A stretch of 64,000 bases of DNA from Erigeron canadensis (GCF_010389155.1 NC_057767.1:26237723-26301722); one strand, 5' to 3'. Counted from the stretch's first letter, positions 42,391 to 54,092 are shown. Notes: generated from the letters alone by a model not told the origin. A program made the numbers and translations.

Positions 42391-44749
42391 TTGGGAACCC
42401 ATCTCTTGATGGGTCCACTGGGCCCTCCCTTAGCAGCCTCAAATTTCTTTGGTATATATGGAACAGAAGGATCAAAGGGAATGTCAGTCATGATCTCAGA
42501 TGAGATAAAAACAGTTGGTTTGATGATTTCTTCAACCTTTTTATTCTCAGATTTTTCTTTGACTTGTTTGATTTTCTTAGAAAAAGGTTTTGAGTTTTGT
42601 TTAGGATTCTGAGGAGTGCTTTCAACATTTTTCAATCGTGCAATACAACTTTTCACTTGCCTGGCCAACATATGAAATTGACTTTCTATCCTTAACAAAA
42701 CAGATTCTTCATTAGACACCTGAGCCATACCAGAATCTGAGGTAGAAGGCTCAGCAAGGGAGACATTTTTCTTCTTCTGCTGGTTTTTAGAAACCTTAAA
42801 CGAAGACTGAGGGGAAGGCTTCTTGGTTTTAGCTTTCTTGTCTGAAGCACTGATCTGACGTGCTTCAGATTTTCCCTCAGGTTGTTCCTGGGCTTTCTCA
42901 GTTATCTCTTTTGTTTTACCAAGATCTTTGAAAATTACTTCTGGTCTCATTTCTTTCAGAAGTGCATCCAAATCAGTTATTACAGATGCAAGGTGAAGAT
43001 CACCTGTACCATATGCAATTCTTTGATTTTCAAAAGTTTTCTTAATGGCAGCTTCAGTAAATGGTGATTTCATCCAGGATTTGATTATTTTTTGTTCTTT
43101 TTCTAAAATAATCCTTAATTCTTCCTTTTCAAGTTCAAGTTTGGACACCAGAGATTGATAACTTTTTAAAGCCAGTTGAACATCTTTTAGCTCTTTTAGC
43201 CTTGCCTGACTGGTGTTCAGTTCTGAAGAATTTATTTCAAACATTTTAATACTTTCTGAACGCACAGTTTCAACATAAGAAATATCGGCCTCTATCAGAA
43301 CTAAAAGGTCCAATTTTTGTTCCTCATCTTTTTCAAAACCAAAAGCACTAACCTTCTTCATGATGATATCCACCCATCGACCGGATTCCACATCGGATTT
43401 AACAACATGACCTTGATCTTCACGAGCCATGAAACACATGTCCCTCACTTCTTCTTCATCATCAGAAGACACATCAGAATCCTCCCATTTTTCTGAGTCT
43501 GCCACCATGCAGCTATTCTTGTTGGATTCTTCTTGTGCCATCATTGCGATAGGGGCTTTCAGCTTCTTGTATTTAGCTTTGTACCCATCATCATTTTTCT
43601 GAAAGATAGAATGGTTAGGGGCAGTTTGTGATGAAGAGGGTTGTGATGAATAGCATTCCTTCATAAAATGTCCTTTCTTTCCACATTTAAAACAAGCCAA
43701 GTTGGACTTGTCAATGGAATTATTTGAAGAAAATTGTTTGCCATTTCTTTTTGATTTAAATTTGAAATGATTAAAGGTTTTGGCAATCATTGCAACAAGA
43801 TCATCATCATCATCCTCATCACATTCATGTGATGCATATTCAGAAATACCAGCTTTCATCAATTCAGCTACCATTTTCTTTACAGAGTCAGAATGATCAC
43901 TCTCAGAAGATAGTAGGGCAGAGTCATTAGGTTCAGAATAATGAACCAGGGCAGAACTGGTAGAAACATGATTTTTGGAATCTTGCTCAACCACAGCTCT
44001 CTCAACTTTATTTTCCTCAGTATATCTAAAAGCACCGTATAAAGAGGCTAGAGTGTGGCTGTGAAGGGTTTTTCCTTGTCTTAAAACCATGATCAAATTT
44101 TCCCATTTAGAAGGTAGTATATCACAAAACTTTTCCAACAAATTTCTTTATCTTTATCAACACCCAAAGCTTTCAATTGATTAACCAAGTTTGTAAATCT
44201 AATATATGTTTGAGTCAAAGTTTCATTTGGTAATGCAAAGAAGGCTTTATATTTTTTGTTCAAAGCAACTTTTCTTGTGACAACAGTTTCCTTAGTACCT
44301 TCAAACTGAGTCATTAACTCTTCTCACATCAATTTAAAATTGTCAAGTAAAACGAGAGTGGGTTTTACACTTTCTGGGACAGCAAAGAGAATCATATTTT
44401 GAAGTTTTGAGTCAAGGTCAGCCAATCTATGGTCTTCTTCTGACCAATGATCTTTCTCTTTTGGTGTCATTCTAGGGGTCCCGTCTTGGTTAAAAACAAC
44501 ATTCGAGGCATTCATGGGCACATAAGGTCCTTCTAAGAGAATGGAGGTCAAGTGTCTCTCAACCCCAGCAATATACTTGAGCATGCAAGCCTTCCATGTC
44601 GTAAAAGAGTCACTATCCCCATTGAATTTAGGAACAGGATTATTTGGAAAATGTACATGGACACTGGGTTGTGGTGGTGGTGGTGGTGGAGTAGCATTGA
44701 GATTAACATTGGGGTTACCGTTTGGGTTTGGTTGTTATGTTCCAAACAT
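42381..44749 (-). pseudogene. gag: Gag of element D, frameshifted
   Basis: Collinear with the E gag. The start near 44749 reads MFGT then a stop. Capsid pieces lie in 44584-44324 ([16 protein letters not shown]) and 44314-44093 (ETYLRF-like TQTYIRFTNLVNQL). Then a 586-codon open frame 44141-42381 holds the CCHC knuckle [14 protein letters not shown], the acidic and coiled-coil regions and the basic tail, ending GPIKRWVPKKN and TAA. Two frameshifts (near 44320 and 44140) and the early stop break it. The tail shows the natural gag end that E has lost to a nonsense change. Confidence 0.85.
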
Positions 44750-44798
44750 CTTGTAGGATTAAAACAGGTATAACAATTTAATGATTTAACCTGGGAGG

Positions 44799-44809
44799 CT
44801 CTGATACCA
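44799..44809 (-). other. Primer-binding site of element D
   Basis: TGGTATCAGAG on the minus strand, two bases from the LTR. Complementary to initiator methionine tRNA. Confidence 0.9.
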
Positions 44810-44811
44810 AA

Positions 44812-45658
44812 TGTAAGTCCACCTACACAAGATGTTAATCGAATACAAGATATAATAAAGAGTATAACAATAAAGACAATTATATCAAGTAACCCGACTG
44901 GCAAGTAATACTAATCTAGATAAAGACTAGTTTAGATTACGATCCAGATATGGATATGAACAAATAAGAACAAGTGCTTGAAACTATATAAATACTATGT
45001 ATAATCAAGTATTATGGCAAAGAGTCAAGATGTATTTTCCCAAGTATTTTATTTATTGCTATAAACAAAATACAAAGGTTGTTGCGGAACAAAGATAATC
45101 ACACTTGTGAAAATATCTAAACAACCTAGAAATACAAATGATCTAAACAACAAGGAAATACTCGTAAGAATACTTAGAGTATATATCACACGTTGCAATG
45201 CCAAAGTTCCAAGCATTTTTGCAAGTGTGAAAAGTCTTATATTTATAGGCAAACATGTCTTGATGACATGGCAAATGTCGTACAAATATGGTTGGGTGCA
45301 TTTATGGATTTGTAGGACAAATCCATAACATGTTTGTTTAAGGTAAAGTATGTAAGTTTCTTTGAGGTGACTTGACATACTTTATTCCCAACCTTTTGCC
45401 AAAACTATCACAATACCAGGTATAAAGTAATTAACTGGGTAAAAGAGGTTAAAGGCTGCAAAAAGACTTCCTCATAATCAGTGAAAAAGTATTTACAATC
45501 AGGTGGAATCTTCAGATCTTCAATCAGGTGGAATCTTCTCAGAGTTCTGCTCCTCGGAAGTTTCCCTTCTTCAGTTTTCAGTCTTCGACTTCAGAATGAA
45601 CGTCTTCAGATATGTTGATCTTGATCTGAGGTGAAGTTTCAGAGAACTAATTCTGAGG
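44812..45658 (-). repeat. 5' LTR of element D, outer end missing
   Basis: Aligns with 32716 to about 33563, then stops at TTCTGAGG (45658). The last 90 bp or so (to GACCTAACA) are absent and Athila-like sequence of element C begins at once. Confidence 0.88.
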
Positions 45659-46938
45659 TGAATTTCGCGAAACTAAATCCGTTCCCATCCGAACCAACCC
45701 TGAAACTCAAACACCGATAGACATGGAAATGGTTGAAGCTACTAGAGCACGAAGGAACTCAGAGAACTCAGAGGAGAAGAAAGGAACCAATGTCAAGGAA
45801 GCCATAAGTCACTTCGAACGTTACCCAACGGATGCCGGCCCTAGGCCTAACCCGTACTCCTCACCCTAGTTCCTAGGCCGAGTCCGGCTGAAGACTCGTT
45901 AAACTTAGGGCTTCTTGGGAGGCAACCCAAGCCGTATTTTATTTTTATTTTTATTTTCACTTTCATTTTTATTTTTATTTTTCTTTTTTAGGAACTATGT
46001 AACTAATTACAACTAAGTGATTGTTTTGAATATTATCTTTTGTGATATTTGTGATATTCTATGAGCATGTTATAAGTATCACAGATTCAAGCTTTCAACG
46101 GATCAAGGAAACAAGTAACTTATCGCAATCGTATTTTGTTTTTATTTTTATGTTTTAGCTTGTTATTTTCCATTTTGATATTTTGATTGAAGTGTGCAGG
46201 AGTATTTTGCTTCGTAGTCTGAAGAAAACCATGCACTTGGCCAAAAGCAAAGTGTGGGGGAGTTCGAGCATCAACCCGCTTAATAAATAAGACCTCGGAA
46301 CACGTACATGAGTCACAAGCGCCGCTAAAGGACCTCCAGCGCCGTTGGGAATGCATCGGGGCACTCCCAGCGCCGCTCACTGAAGACCAGCGCCACTCCT
46401 GGTTCCAGCCAGCGTCACTACCTACTCACCAGCGCCGCTCCCAACTCTATTCTGCACACCAGATCGCCAAAAAACCAAAAAAAATCAGAAAAACCCGAAA
46501 ATCCAAAAAAAAAATTAAAAAAATCGAAAAATACCAAAAAGAAAAGAAGGTGGATACGCTTCCATGGATCGCCATCAAATAGAGACGACGTAAGTCATTG
46601 AAGATTCTACATCATTCAAGTCGCTCCGCAAATGTCATCTTCAACAACAATCATGCAACTTAAGACCCGGGAAGTTTCGTTAATCCTGTTACTCTTTAAT
46701 TTTACGTATTTTTCCTATTTGCCTTAGTTTCTATGTCTAGTACAACGAGTGCGTTGTACAACTTAAGTGTGGGGGGATGGAATAGAAAAAACCCTAGATC
46801 TAATTGTTTGATTTAACTCAAGTTTTCTACTACTTATTTCATGCAAATTTTAAGTTTTTATGTGTCTGAAAACTATTTTGAGAATATAAACTTTGAAAGT
46901 ATACAAAAATCACGATAACTAAGCAATATGATTCTCTC
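45659..46938 (+). other. 3' remainder of element C after pol
   Basis: No long frame. It contains a short Glu/Lys-rich remnant (45720-45868), then the hairpin CTTGGGAGGCAACCCAAG (45914-45931) typical of Athila/Tat elements after pol. A run of TTTTATTT repeats follows (45939-45987). AGTGTGGGGGAG lies at about 46249-46260, GC-rich hairpin motifs at 46317-46440, and a polypurine tract AAGTGTGGGGGGATGG at 46763-46778. A 3' LTR could begin near 46775, but the matching 5' LTR start is outside the window, so this is not proven. Confidence 0.6.
46317..46440 (+). repeat. GC-rich hairpin motif cluster in element C
   Basis: Six copies of (C)CAGCGCCGC or close variants within 124 bp, several with CCAGC...GCTGG or GTTGG pairing. 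The same motif occurs in the 5' leader (11331, 11500, 11519) and at 12749, so it brackets the element. Confidence 0.7.
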
Positions 46939-47554
46939 TTAAAAAAGTTTAAGCTCGACAACATTTGTCCCTGGTGGAAGGGGTCCTAAACTTTTTGACC
47001 ACGATATTGACCAAGATGAAAAGTGGGTCCCACGACCACAACAAAAAGATGGAAAAGAAAATAGAAAATATTTTGGCTTCGACTTTTGCGAAGTTGCAGC
47101 CACATATTTTTCATTTTTTTTAAAATAAATTCAAAAAGTATTTGGTCAAGACTTTTGCCACCAAATGTCGTCTAAAAATATTTTCAATTTTAAAAAAAAA
47201 GAATTAAATTTGGAAAGTATTAATCCATTTTAGTTATATTGGCTCGTATATTTAAATTTACTTGCTTCGCACATGATACATTATATATATTTGATATTGA
47301 ATTGTCTCAACATGATTCATGGTTATGATTTTAAATTTAAAAAAATAAAAGATACCTTTAATAATTAAGGTTCATTTGTCTTGTGAGATTTTATTAAACA
47401 ATAACAATACCTTGTTAAATAAATAACTGAATAAAATCTTTCCAAAAATAGGATCGCCTTTTTCTATACAATGAAAACAAAAACAACATTAGTTTATATA
47501 AAATAATACCTTGTCATATTCAGATTTGTTAGTTAAAACATAACACCAACTACT

Positions 47555-47774
47555 GCCAATGAGGTCAGTCCAACGGGTCAGAGGCACTCTTGGGTAAATG
47601 TTTTACCCAAGGTCCTGAGTTCAATCCTTAGAGAGGGCAAAACCTTGGGGTTTTTTCTCTGAATACTTGTAATAGCACATGGTCAACATCTCGTTGTCTA
47701 TGGTACATGCAAGGCTTCACCATTATACAGTAAGGTTTTCCGATGTCGTATGCCGACTGGATGTTCGGAAAAAA
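47555..47774 (+). mobile_element. tRNA-derived SINE, array unit 1
   Basis: About 220 bp. A-box-like GTCAGTCCAACGGGTCAGAGG near the start and B-box-like GAGTTCAATCC about 45 bp on. Ends in GTTCGG plus A-run. Flanked by ACCAACTACT (47545-47554 and 47775-47784). Confidence 0.8.
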
Positions 47775-48987
47775 ACCAACTACTAGTCTACTACTATTCT
47801 CTCTTTAATCATCATCCCATATTATATAATAATAATAATAATTAGAAGTCTCGAAATAGAAATAAAATGTTCGATTCTTAATTTTTATGTACTGCTCGTT
47901 CTTTTTTGCAACAATCTTTCTACCTTAAGTAATTCTGAGACTGTTTATCTCTTAAGACTTCATACACCATTAAAAAGTATGAGGCGGTCTACATCTTACT
48001 TCTTCATATATCATTAAAAAACCAAATTTAATTACGTTTCATAATCAGTAAAAAATAAGAAGTTAATATTAGGTTTTATTCTAATTTTTCTTATATACAC
48101 TAAAAAGTTACCAATAAATTAGTTTTTCCAATCACTCAAAAGGAACTTCTTTACTCCTTGTTTGATTCTTCTGACCAATCTTCATAAAAAAAAACACTAA
48201 AATGGCGAGATCGCCATAATTTGCTACTTTTGTAACATGTTCGATCTTTACCTTTTGAGTGAAAGCAAAACTGTTCGATATTCTTGAATATTACTTCTTG
48301 TATTACTTCCGATAGATACTTACTGCATACACCACATGAAAAGTGGATTTTGGCCACGACAAAAGTCTTCTTAAAAAAGTTTAAGTTCGACAACATCTGT
48401 CCCTAGTAGAAGGGGTCCTAAACTTTTTGACCACGATATTGACCAAGATGAAAAGTGGGTCCCACGACCGCAACAAAAAGATGGAAAAGAAAATCGAAAA
48501 TCTTTCGGCTTCGACTTTTGCGACCAAAAAGTTGCGGCCACATGTTTTTCGTTTTTTTTAAATAAATTCAAATAATATTTGGTCACTACTTTTGCCACAA
48601 AATGTCGTCTCAAAATATTTTCAATATTAAAAAAAAGAATTAAATTTGGAAAATATTTATCCATTTCAGTTATATTGGCTCGTATATTTAAATTTACTTG
48701 CTTCGCACATGATACATTATATATAATTTGATATTGAATTGTCTCAGCATGATTATGGTTATGATTTTAAATTTAAAAAAATAAAAGATACCTTTAATAA
48801 TTAGGGTTCATTTGTCTTGTAATATTTTATTAAACAATAACAATACCTTATTAAACAAATAACTAAATAAAATCTTTCCAGATATCGGATCGCCTTTTTC
48901 TATACAAGGAAAACAAAAACATTAGTTTATATAAAATAATACCTTGTCATATTCAGATTTGTTAGTCAATAAATAACACCAACTACT

Positions 48988-49202
48988 GTCAACGAAGGTC
49001 AGTCCAACTGGTAAGAGGCACTCTCGGTTTTACCCAAGGTCTTGAGTTCGATCCTTAGAGAGGGAAAAACCTTGGGGTTTTCCCTCTGAATACTTGTAAT
49101 AGCCCATGGTCAAAATCTCGTTGTCTAGGGTACATGCAAGGCTTCACCATTATACAGTAAGGTTTTCCCGATGTCGTATGCCGACTAAATGTTTGAAAAA
49201 AA
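48988..49202 (+). mobile_element. tRNA-derived SINE, array unit 2
   Basis: Copy of the same insertion, with the box variant CCAACTGGTAAGAGGC and a shortened box spacing. The B-box is GAGTTCGATCC, the best match to the consensus. Flanks are CCAACTACT on both sides. Confidence 0.8.
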
Positions 49203-50439
49203 CCCAACTACTAGTCTACTACTATTCTCTCTTTAATCATCATCCTATATTATATATATATATATTATATAATAATAATAATTAGAAGTCATTTCTAACC
49301 TTTTCTCTCGAAATAGAAATAAAATGTTCAATTCTTAATTTTTATGTGTTGCGCGTTCTTTTTTGCAACAATCTTTATAACTTAAGTAATTCTGAGACTA
49401 TTTATCTCTTAGGACTTCATACACCATTAAAAAGTATGAGGCTGTCTATATCTTACTTCTTCATATATCATTAAAAAACCAAATTTAATTACGTTTCATA
49501 ATCAGTAAAAAAAAAAATTAATATTAGGTTTTATTCTAATTTTTCTTATATACACTAAAAAGTTACCAATAAATTAGTTTTTCCAATCACTCAAAAGGAA
49601 CTTCTTTACTCCTTGTTTGATTCCTCTAACCAATCTTCATAAAAAAAACACTAAAATGGCGAGATCGCCATAATTTGTTACTTTTGTAACATGTTTGATC
49701 ATTACGTTTTGAGTGAAAGCAAAACTGTTCGATATTCTTGAATATTACTTCTTCTATTAATTCCGATAGATACTTTCTGCATACACCACATAAAAAGTGG
49801 ATTTTGGACACGACAAAGGTCTTCTTAAAAATGTTTAAGCTCGACAACATTTGTCCCTAGTGGATGGGGTCCTAAACTTTTTGACCACGATATTGACCAA
49901 GATGAAAAGTGGGTCCCACGACCACAACAAAAAGATGGAAAAGAAAATCGAAAATATTTTGGCTTCAACTTTTGCGAAGTTGCGGCCATATATTTTTCGT
50001 TTTTTTTAAAATAAATTCAAAAAATATTTGGTCAAGACTTTTGCCACCAAATGTCGTCTAAAAATATTTTCAATTTTTAAATAAGAATTAAATTTGGAAA
50101 ATAATTATCCATTTTAGTTATATTTGCTCGTATATTTAAATTTACTTGCTTCGCACATGATACATTATATATAATTTGATATTGAATTGTCTCAACATGA
50201 TTCATGGTTATGATTTTAAATTTAAAAAAATAAAAGCTACCTTTAATAATTAAGGTTCATTTGTCTTGTGGGATTTTATTAAACAATAACAATACCTTGT
50301 TAAATAAATAACTGAATAAATTTTTTCCAAAAATAGGATCGCCTTTTTCTATACAAGGAAAACAAAAACAACTTTAGTTTATATAAAATAATACCTTGTC
50401 ATATTCAGGTTTGTTAATTAATACATAACACCAACTACA

Positions 50440-50658
50440 GCCAATGAGGTCAGTCCAACTAGTCAGAGGCACTATTGGGTAAATGTTTTAACGAAGTTTT
50501 TGAGTTCAGTCCTTAGAGATGGCAAAACCTTGGGGTTTTCCCTCTGAATACTTGTAATGGCCCATGGTCAATATCTCGTTGTCTAGGGTACATGCAAGGC
50601 TTCACCATTATACAGTAAGGTTTCCCGATGTCGTATGCCGACTTAATGTTCGAAAAAT
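50440..50658 (+). mobile_element. tRNA-derived SINE, array unit 3
   Basis: Resembles the unit 1 copy (GGGTAAATGTTTTA spacer) but has a damaged B-box region. It is followed by ACCAACTACT. Confidence 0.78.
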
Positions 50659-51900
50659 AACCAACTACTAGTCTACTACTATTCTCTCTTTAATCATCAT
50701 CCCTATATTATATATATATATATATATTATAATAATATATAGAAGTCATTTATAACCTTTTCTCTCGAAATAGAAATAAAAAGTTCGATTCTTAATTTTT
50801 ATGTACTGCTCGTTCTTTTTTGCAACAATCTTTCTACCTTAAGTAATTATGAGACTGTTTATCTCTTAAGACTTCATACACCATTAAAAGTATGAGGCTG
50901 TCTACATCTTACTTCTTCATATATCATTAAAAAACCAAATTTAATTACGTTTCATAATCAGTAAAAAAAAAAGAAGTTAATATTAGATTTTATTCTAATT
51001 TTTCTTATATACACTAAAAAGTTACCAATAAATTAGTTTTTCCAATCACTCAAAAGGAACTTCTTTACTCCTTGTTTGATTCTTCTGACCAATCTTCATA
51101 AAAAAAAACACTAAAATGGCGAGATCGCCATAATTTGCTACTTTTGTAACATGTTCGATCTTTACCTTTTGAGTGAAAGCAAAACTGTTTGATATTCTTG
51201 AATATTACTTCTTGTATTACTTCCGATAGATACTTACTGCATACACCACATGAAAAGTGGATTTTGGCCACGACAAAAGTCTTCTTAAAAAAGTTTAAGC
51301 TCGACAACATTTGTCCCTAGTGGAAGGGGTCCTAAACTTTTTGACCACGATATTGACCAAGATGAAAAGTGGGTCCCACGACCGCAACAAAAAGATGGAA
51401 AAGAAAATCAAAAATCTTTTGGCTTCGACTTTTGCGACCAAAAAGTTGCGGCCACATGTTTTTCGTTTTTTTTAAATAAATTCAAATAATATTTGGTCAC
51501 TACTTTTGACACAAAATGTCGTCTCAAAATATTTTCAATATTATAAAAAGAATTAAATTTGAAAATTATTTATCCATTTCAGTTATATTGGCTCGTATAT
51601 TTAAATTTACTTGCTTCGCACATGATACATTATATATAATTTGATATTAAATTGTCTCAACATGATTATGGTTATGATTTTTAATTTAAAAAATTAAAAG
51701 ATACTTTTAATAATTAGGGTTCATTTGTCTTGTAATATTTTATTAAACAATAACAATACCTTATTAAACAAATAATGGAATAAATTCTTTCCAGATATAG
51801 GATCGCCTTTTTCTATGCAAGGAAAACAAAAACATTAGTTTATATAAAATAATACTTTGTCATATTCAGATTTGTTAGTCAATAAATAACACCAACTACT

Positions 51901-52117
51901 GTCAATGAAGGTCAGTCCAACTGGTAAGAGGCACCCTCAGTTTTACCTAAGGTCTTGAGTTCGATCCTTAGGGATGACAAAACCTTGGGGTTTTCCCTCT
52001 GAATACTTGTAATGGCTAATGGTCAACATCTCATTGTCTAGGATACATGCAAGGCTTCACCATTATACGGTGAGGTTTTCTCGATGTCGTATGCCAACTG
52101 AATGTTCGGAAAAAAAA
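51901..52117 (+). mobile_element. tRNA-derived SINE, array unit 4
   Basis: Resembles the unit 2 copy. It has the clearest target duplication: ACACCAACTACT at 51889-51900 and 52118-52129. An A-run of eight or nine bases precedes the right copy. Confidence 0.85.
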
Positions 52118-52216
52118 ACACCAACTACTAGTCTACTACTATTCTCTCTTTAATCATAATCCTATATTATTATTATTATCATTATTATTATCATCATTAT
52201 TATTATTATTATTATA

Positions 52217-53300
52217 TTGGAGAGAGATCAAATAAGAAGGTGTGTTAAGGAGAGAAGGTCTTATTGGCCAATCAGAGTGTGACACGTCGCCTCTAAAAAA
52301 AATGTGCGTTGGCATTGTTTTAAATAATTTGACTTCAAACCTAAGCTGACCCAACCCACCTCAAGATGATCCAACCCAAGTTGACTCGGCCCAAGCTGAC
52401 TCGGCCCAAGCTAACTCAGCCCAAGCTGACCCACCTTAAGCTGGCTCAGCCCAAGCTGACCCACCTTAACCTGATTCAGCCCAAGCTGACCCACCCCAAG
52501 CTGACCCAACCGAACCCCAAGCTGACCCAATCGAACCCCAAGCTGACCCAAACCCGTAATCTACATTTATGTAGATTTAATCTACATTTGTGTAGATTAT
52601 GTGTAAATTGTGTCAAGCTAACCCAACCCCAACCTAACCAGACCCCAAGCTGACCCAAACCTGACCCAAAACCCTGAACCCATAATCTATATTTGTGTAG
52701 ATTATGTGTAAATTGTGTCAAGCTAACCCAACCCCAAGCTGACCCAACCTGACCAGACCCCAAGCTGACCCAAACCTGACCCAAAACCCAGAACCCATAA
52801 TCTACATTTGTGTATGTAGATTATGTGTAAATTGTGTCAAGCTAACCCAACCCCAAGCTGACCCAACCTGACCAGACTCCAAGTTGACCCAAACCTGACC
52901 CAAGCTGACCCAACCCAGAACCCAAGCTGACCCAAAACACATATTCTACATTTGTGTAGATTATGTGTAAATTGTGTCAAGCTGACCCAACCTGGACAGA
53001 CCCCAACCTGACTCAACCTGACCTAGACCCAAGATGACAAACTGATTATGCTGACCAACCAAGCTGACCCAGAGCCAAGCTGATCAGAACCCAGGCTGAC
53101 CAAGCTGACCAACCAAGCTGATCAGAACCCAAGCTGACCCAGACCTAAGCTGATCGGAACCCAGGCTGATCACTTCAGAAAAGATTGATTTATTTACCAA
53201 AATGCCACCGTGCATTTTTTTCATTTTGACACATGTCGCGTTCTGATTGGTTCATAGGACCTTCTCTCCTTAAGACACATTCTTCTAGGATCTCTACCCT
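52217..53300. mobile_element. Non-autonomous TIR element (Mutator-like) inside array unit 4
   Basis: Imperfect terminal inverted repeats of about 90 bp at 52217-52310 and 53206-53300, sharing TTAAGGAGAGAAGGTC and CCAATCAGA blocks. The element sits in an ATT/AT microsatellite that is present at the same place in the other units, so the empty site is known. The interior (52330-53170) is built of degenerate CCCAAGCTGACC units, with a larger repeat of about 110-140 bp holding CTACATTTGTGTAGATTATGTG. No coding region: the frames across it are products of the repeats. Long TIRs fit a Mutator-like origin, but a 9-bp duplication cannot be read in the simple-sequence flanks. Confidence 0.7.
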
Positions 53301-53303
53301 ATA

Positions 53304-53305
<2 letters not shown>

Positions 53306-53378
<73 letters not shown>
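53306..53378 (+). repeat. ATT microsatellite (about 24 units)
   Basis: Uninterrupted ATT repeats directly right of the TIR element, expanded compared with the AT/ATA tracts at the same place in the other array units. Confidence 0.95.
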
Positions 53379-53379
<1 letters not shown>

Positions 53380-53902
53380 AATCAGAAGTCATTTCTAACC
53401 TTTTTCTCTCGAAATAGAAATAAAATGCTCGATTCTTAATTTTTATGTACTGTTCGTTCTTTTTTACAACAATCTTTCTACCTTAAGTAATACTGAGACT
53501 GTTAATCTCTTAACACTTCATACACCATTAAAAATCGTTTTTAGGTTTCATAATAAAAAAAAAAATAAGCATTAGGTGTTATTCTACTTTTGTTTTTTTG
53601 TTTTTTTGATATATGCTAAAAACTCATAAGTAAATTAGTTTTTGCAATCACAAAGGGAACTTCTTTACTCCACTTGTTCGATCCCCCAATCAATCTTCAT
53701 AAAAAAAACACTCAAATGGTGAGATCGCCATAATTTGCTGACTTTATATCATGTTCGATCTTTATTCTTTTTGTGAAAACAGAACTGTTCGATATTTGAC
53801 ATAACCATCAATAGATGCTTCCAATTATGTGCTCACTTCTTTCATTCCGAATGCGTTGAAAAACCGATTAAAGGGAAACTCTTTAACCGTACGACTTGTT
53901 AT

Positions 53903-54077
53903 TTTTTTTATTTTTTGAACAACAAAATAATTATATATAAATAGATAAAGTCACCAGCAAGATGCTAGCCACAAAAAATAATACAATTACAAATTTAGAA
54001 TTCGAATAAAGCTACAAAATTGGCTACAAAAATTACTTGAGAACTCACTTTCCCATGCAGCAAAACAAATGGCCAAG
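53903..54077 (-). mobile_element. 5'-truncated LINE (175 bp)
   Basis: On the minus strand it reads GCTAGCATCTTGCTGGTGAC, TTTATATATAATTATTTTGTTGTTC and an A-rich tail, as in the 3' end of plant L1-type LINEs. It is flanked by 15-bp duplications CGTACGACTTGTTAT (53888-53902) and CGTACGGCTTGTTAT (54078-54092), one mismatch apart. Truncation followed by long duplications is the product of target-primed reverse transcription. Confidence 0.8.
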
Positions 54078-54092
54078 CGTACGGCTTGTTAT

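Larger units (their letters stand above)
32716..45658 (-). mobile_element. Sirevirus-type Ty1/copia element D
   Basis: Same family and layout as element E: minus strand, 5' LTR on the right (44812-45658, truncated), gag, pol, promoter-like spacer, third ORF, polypurine tract, 3' LTR on the left (32716-33654). It is interrupted by solo LTR 2 at the start of pol. It carries many stops and frameshifts. The outer end of the right LTR lacks about 90 bp, and no target duplication is present, so its right border is a deletion joint rather than an integration joint. Confidence 0.9.
10781..46938 (+). mobile_element. Athila-like Ty3/gypsy element C, host of the nest
   Basis: C is visible as blocks 10781-13161, 32396-32715 and 45659-46938, separated by elements B (with A inside) and D. 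Its parts in order are an LTR end (10781-10933), a primer site of the gypsy TGGC.CCG type, a long leader with GC-rich hairpins, a small ORF, a retropepsin-like domain, a piece of pol, then the hairpin CTTGGGAGGCAACCCAAG (45914-45931) and a purine tract AGTGTGGGGGG. These last two are hallmarks of the Athila/Tat group downstream of pol. RT, RNase H and integrase are missing. E lies in its 5' LTR. The 3' LTR, if it starts near 46775, is not complete, because the tandem array begins at 46939. Confidence 0.7.
46939..53800. repeat. Tandem array of about 1.45-kb units in ABAB order
   Basis: Unit starts, at TTAAAAAAGTTTAAG, are 46939, 48371, 49825 and 51285 (periods 1432, 1454 and 1460). Unit 4 runs to about 53800 because of a 1.1-kb insertion. 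Units 1 and 3 share variants that units 2 and 4 lack (for example GCGAAGTTGC against GCGACCAAAAAGTTGC; GGTCAAGACTTTTG against GGTCACTACTTTTG; CATGATTCATGG against CATGATTATGG). The array is therefore a duplicated dimer of about 2.9 kb. Each unit carries a SINE, an AT microsatellite and the conserved TGGGTCCCACGACC. An 81-codon minus frame spans the unit junctions (48151-48396, 49626-49850, 51065-51310) but is probably non-coding. Confidence 0.9.

Noticed and set aside
46775..46938. Start of the 3' LTR of element C
   Set aside because: Plausible after the polypurine tract, but the matching 5' LTR start is outside the window and the known 5' LTR end (10781-10933) is not found to the right, so it is mentioned only as a possibility.
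49000..49100. Functional tRNA gene in the array
   Set aside because: The Pol III boxes belong to a SINE: no cloverleaf can be completed, and an A-tail and target duplications are present.
48151..51310. An 81-codon minus-strand frame repeated in each array unit (48151-48396, 49626-49850, 51065-51310)
   Set aside because: Near identity between copies follows from recent duplication. The most diverged copy is shortened by a frameshift, and no domain or promoter is seen.
52366..52784. Frames on both strands rich in PKLT or GQVW repeats
   Set aside because: They are translations of the CCCAAGCTGACC minisatellite, present in several frames at once.
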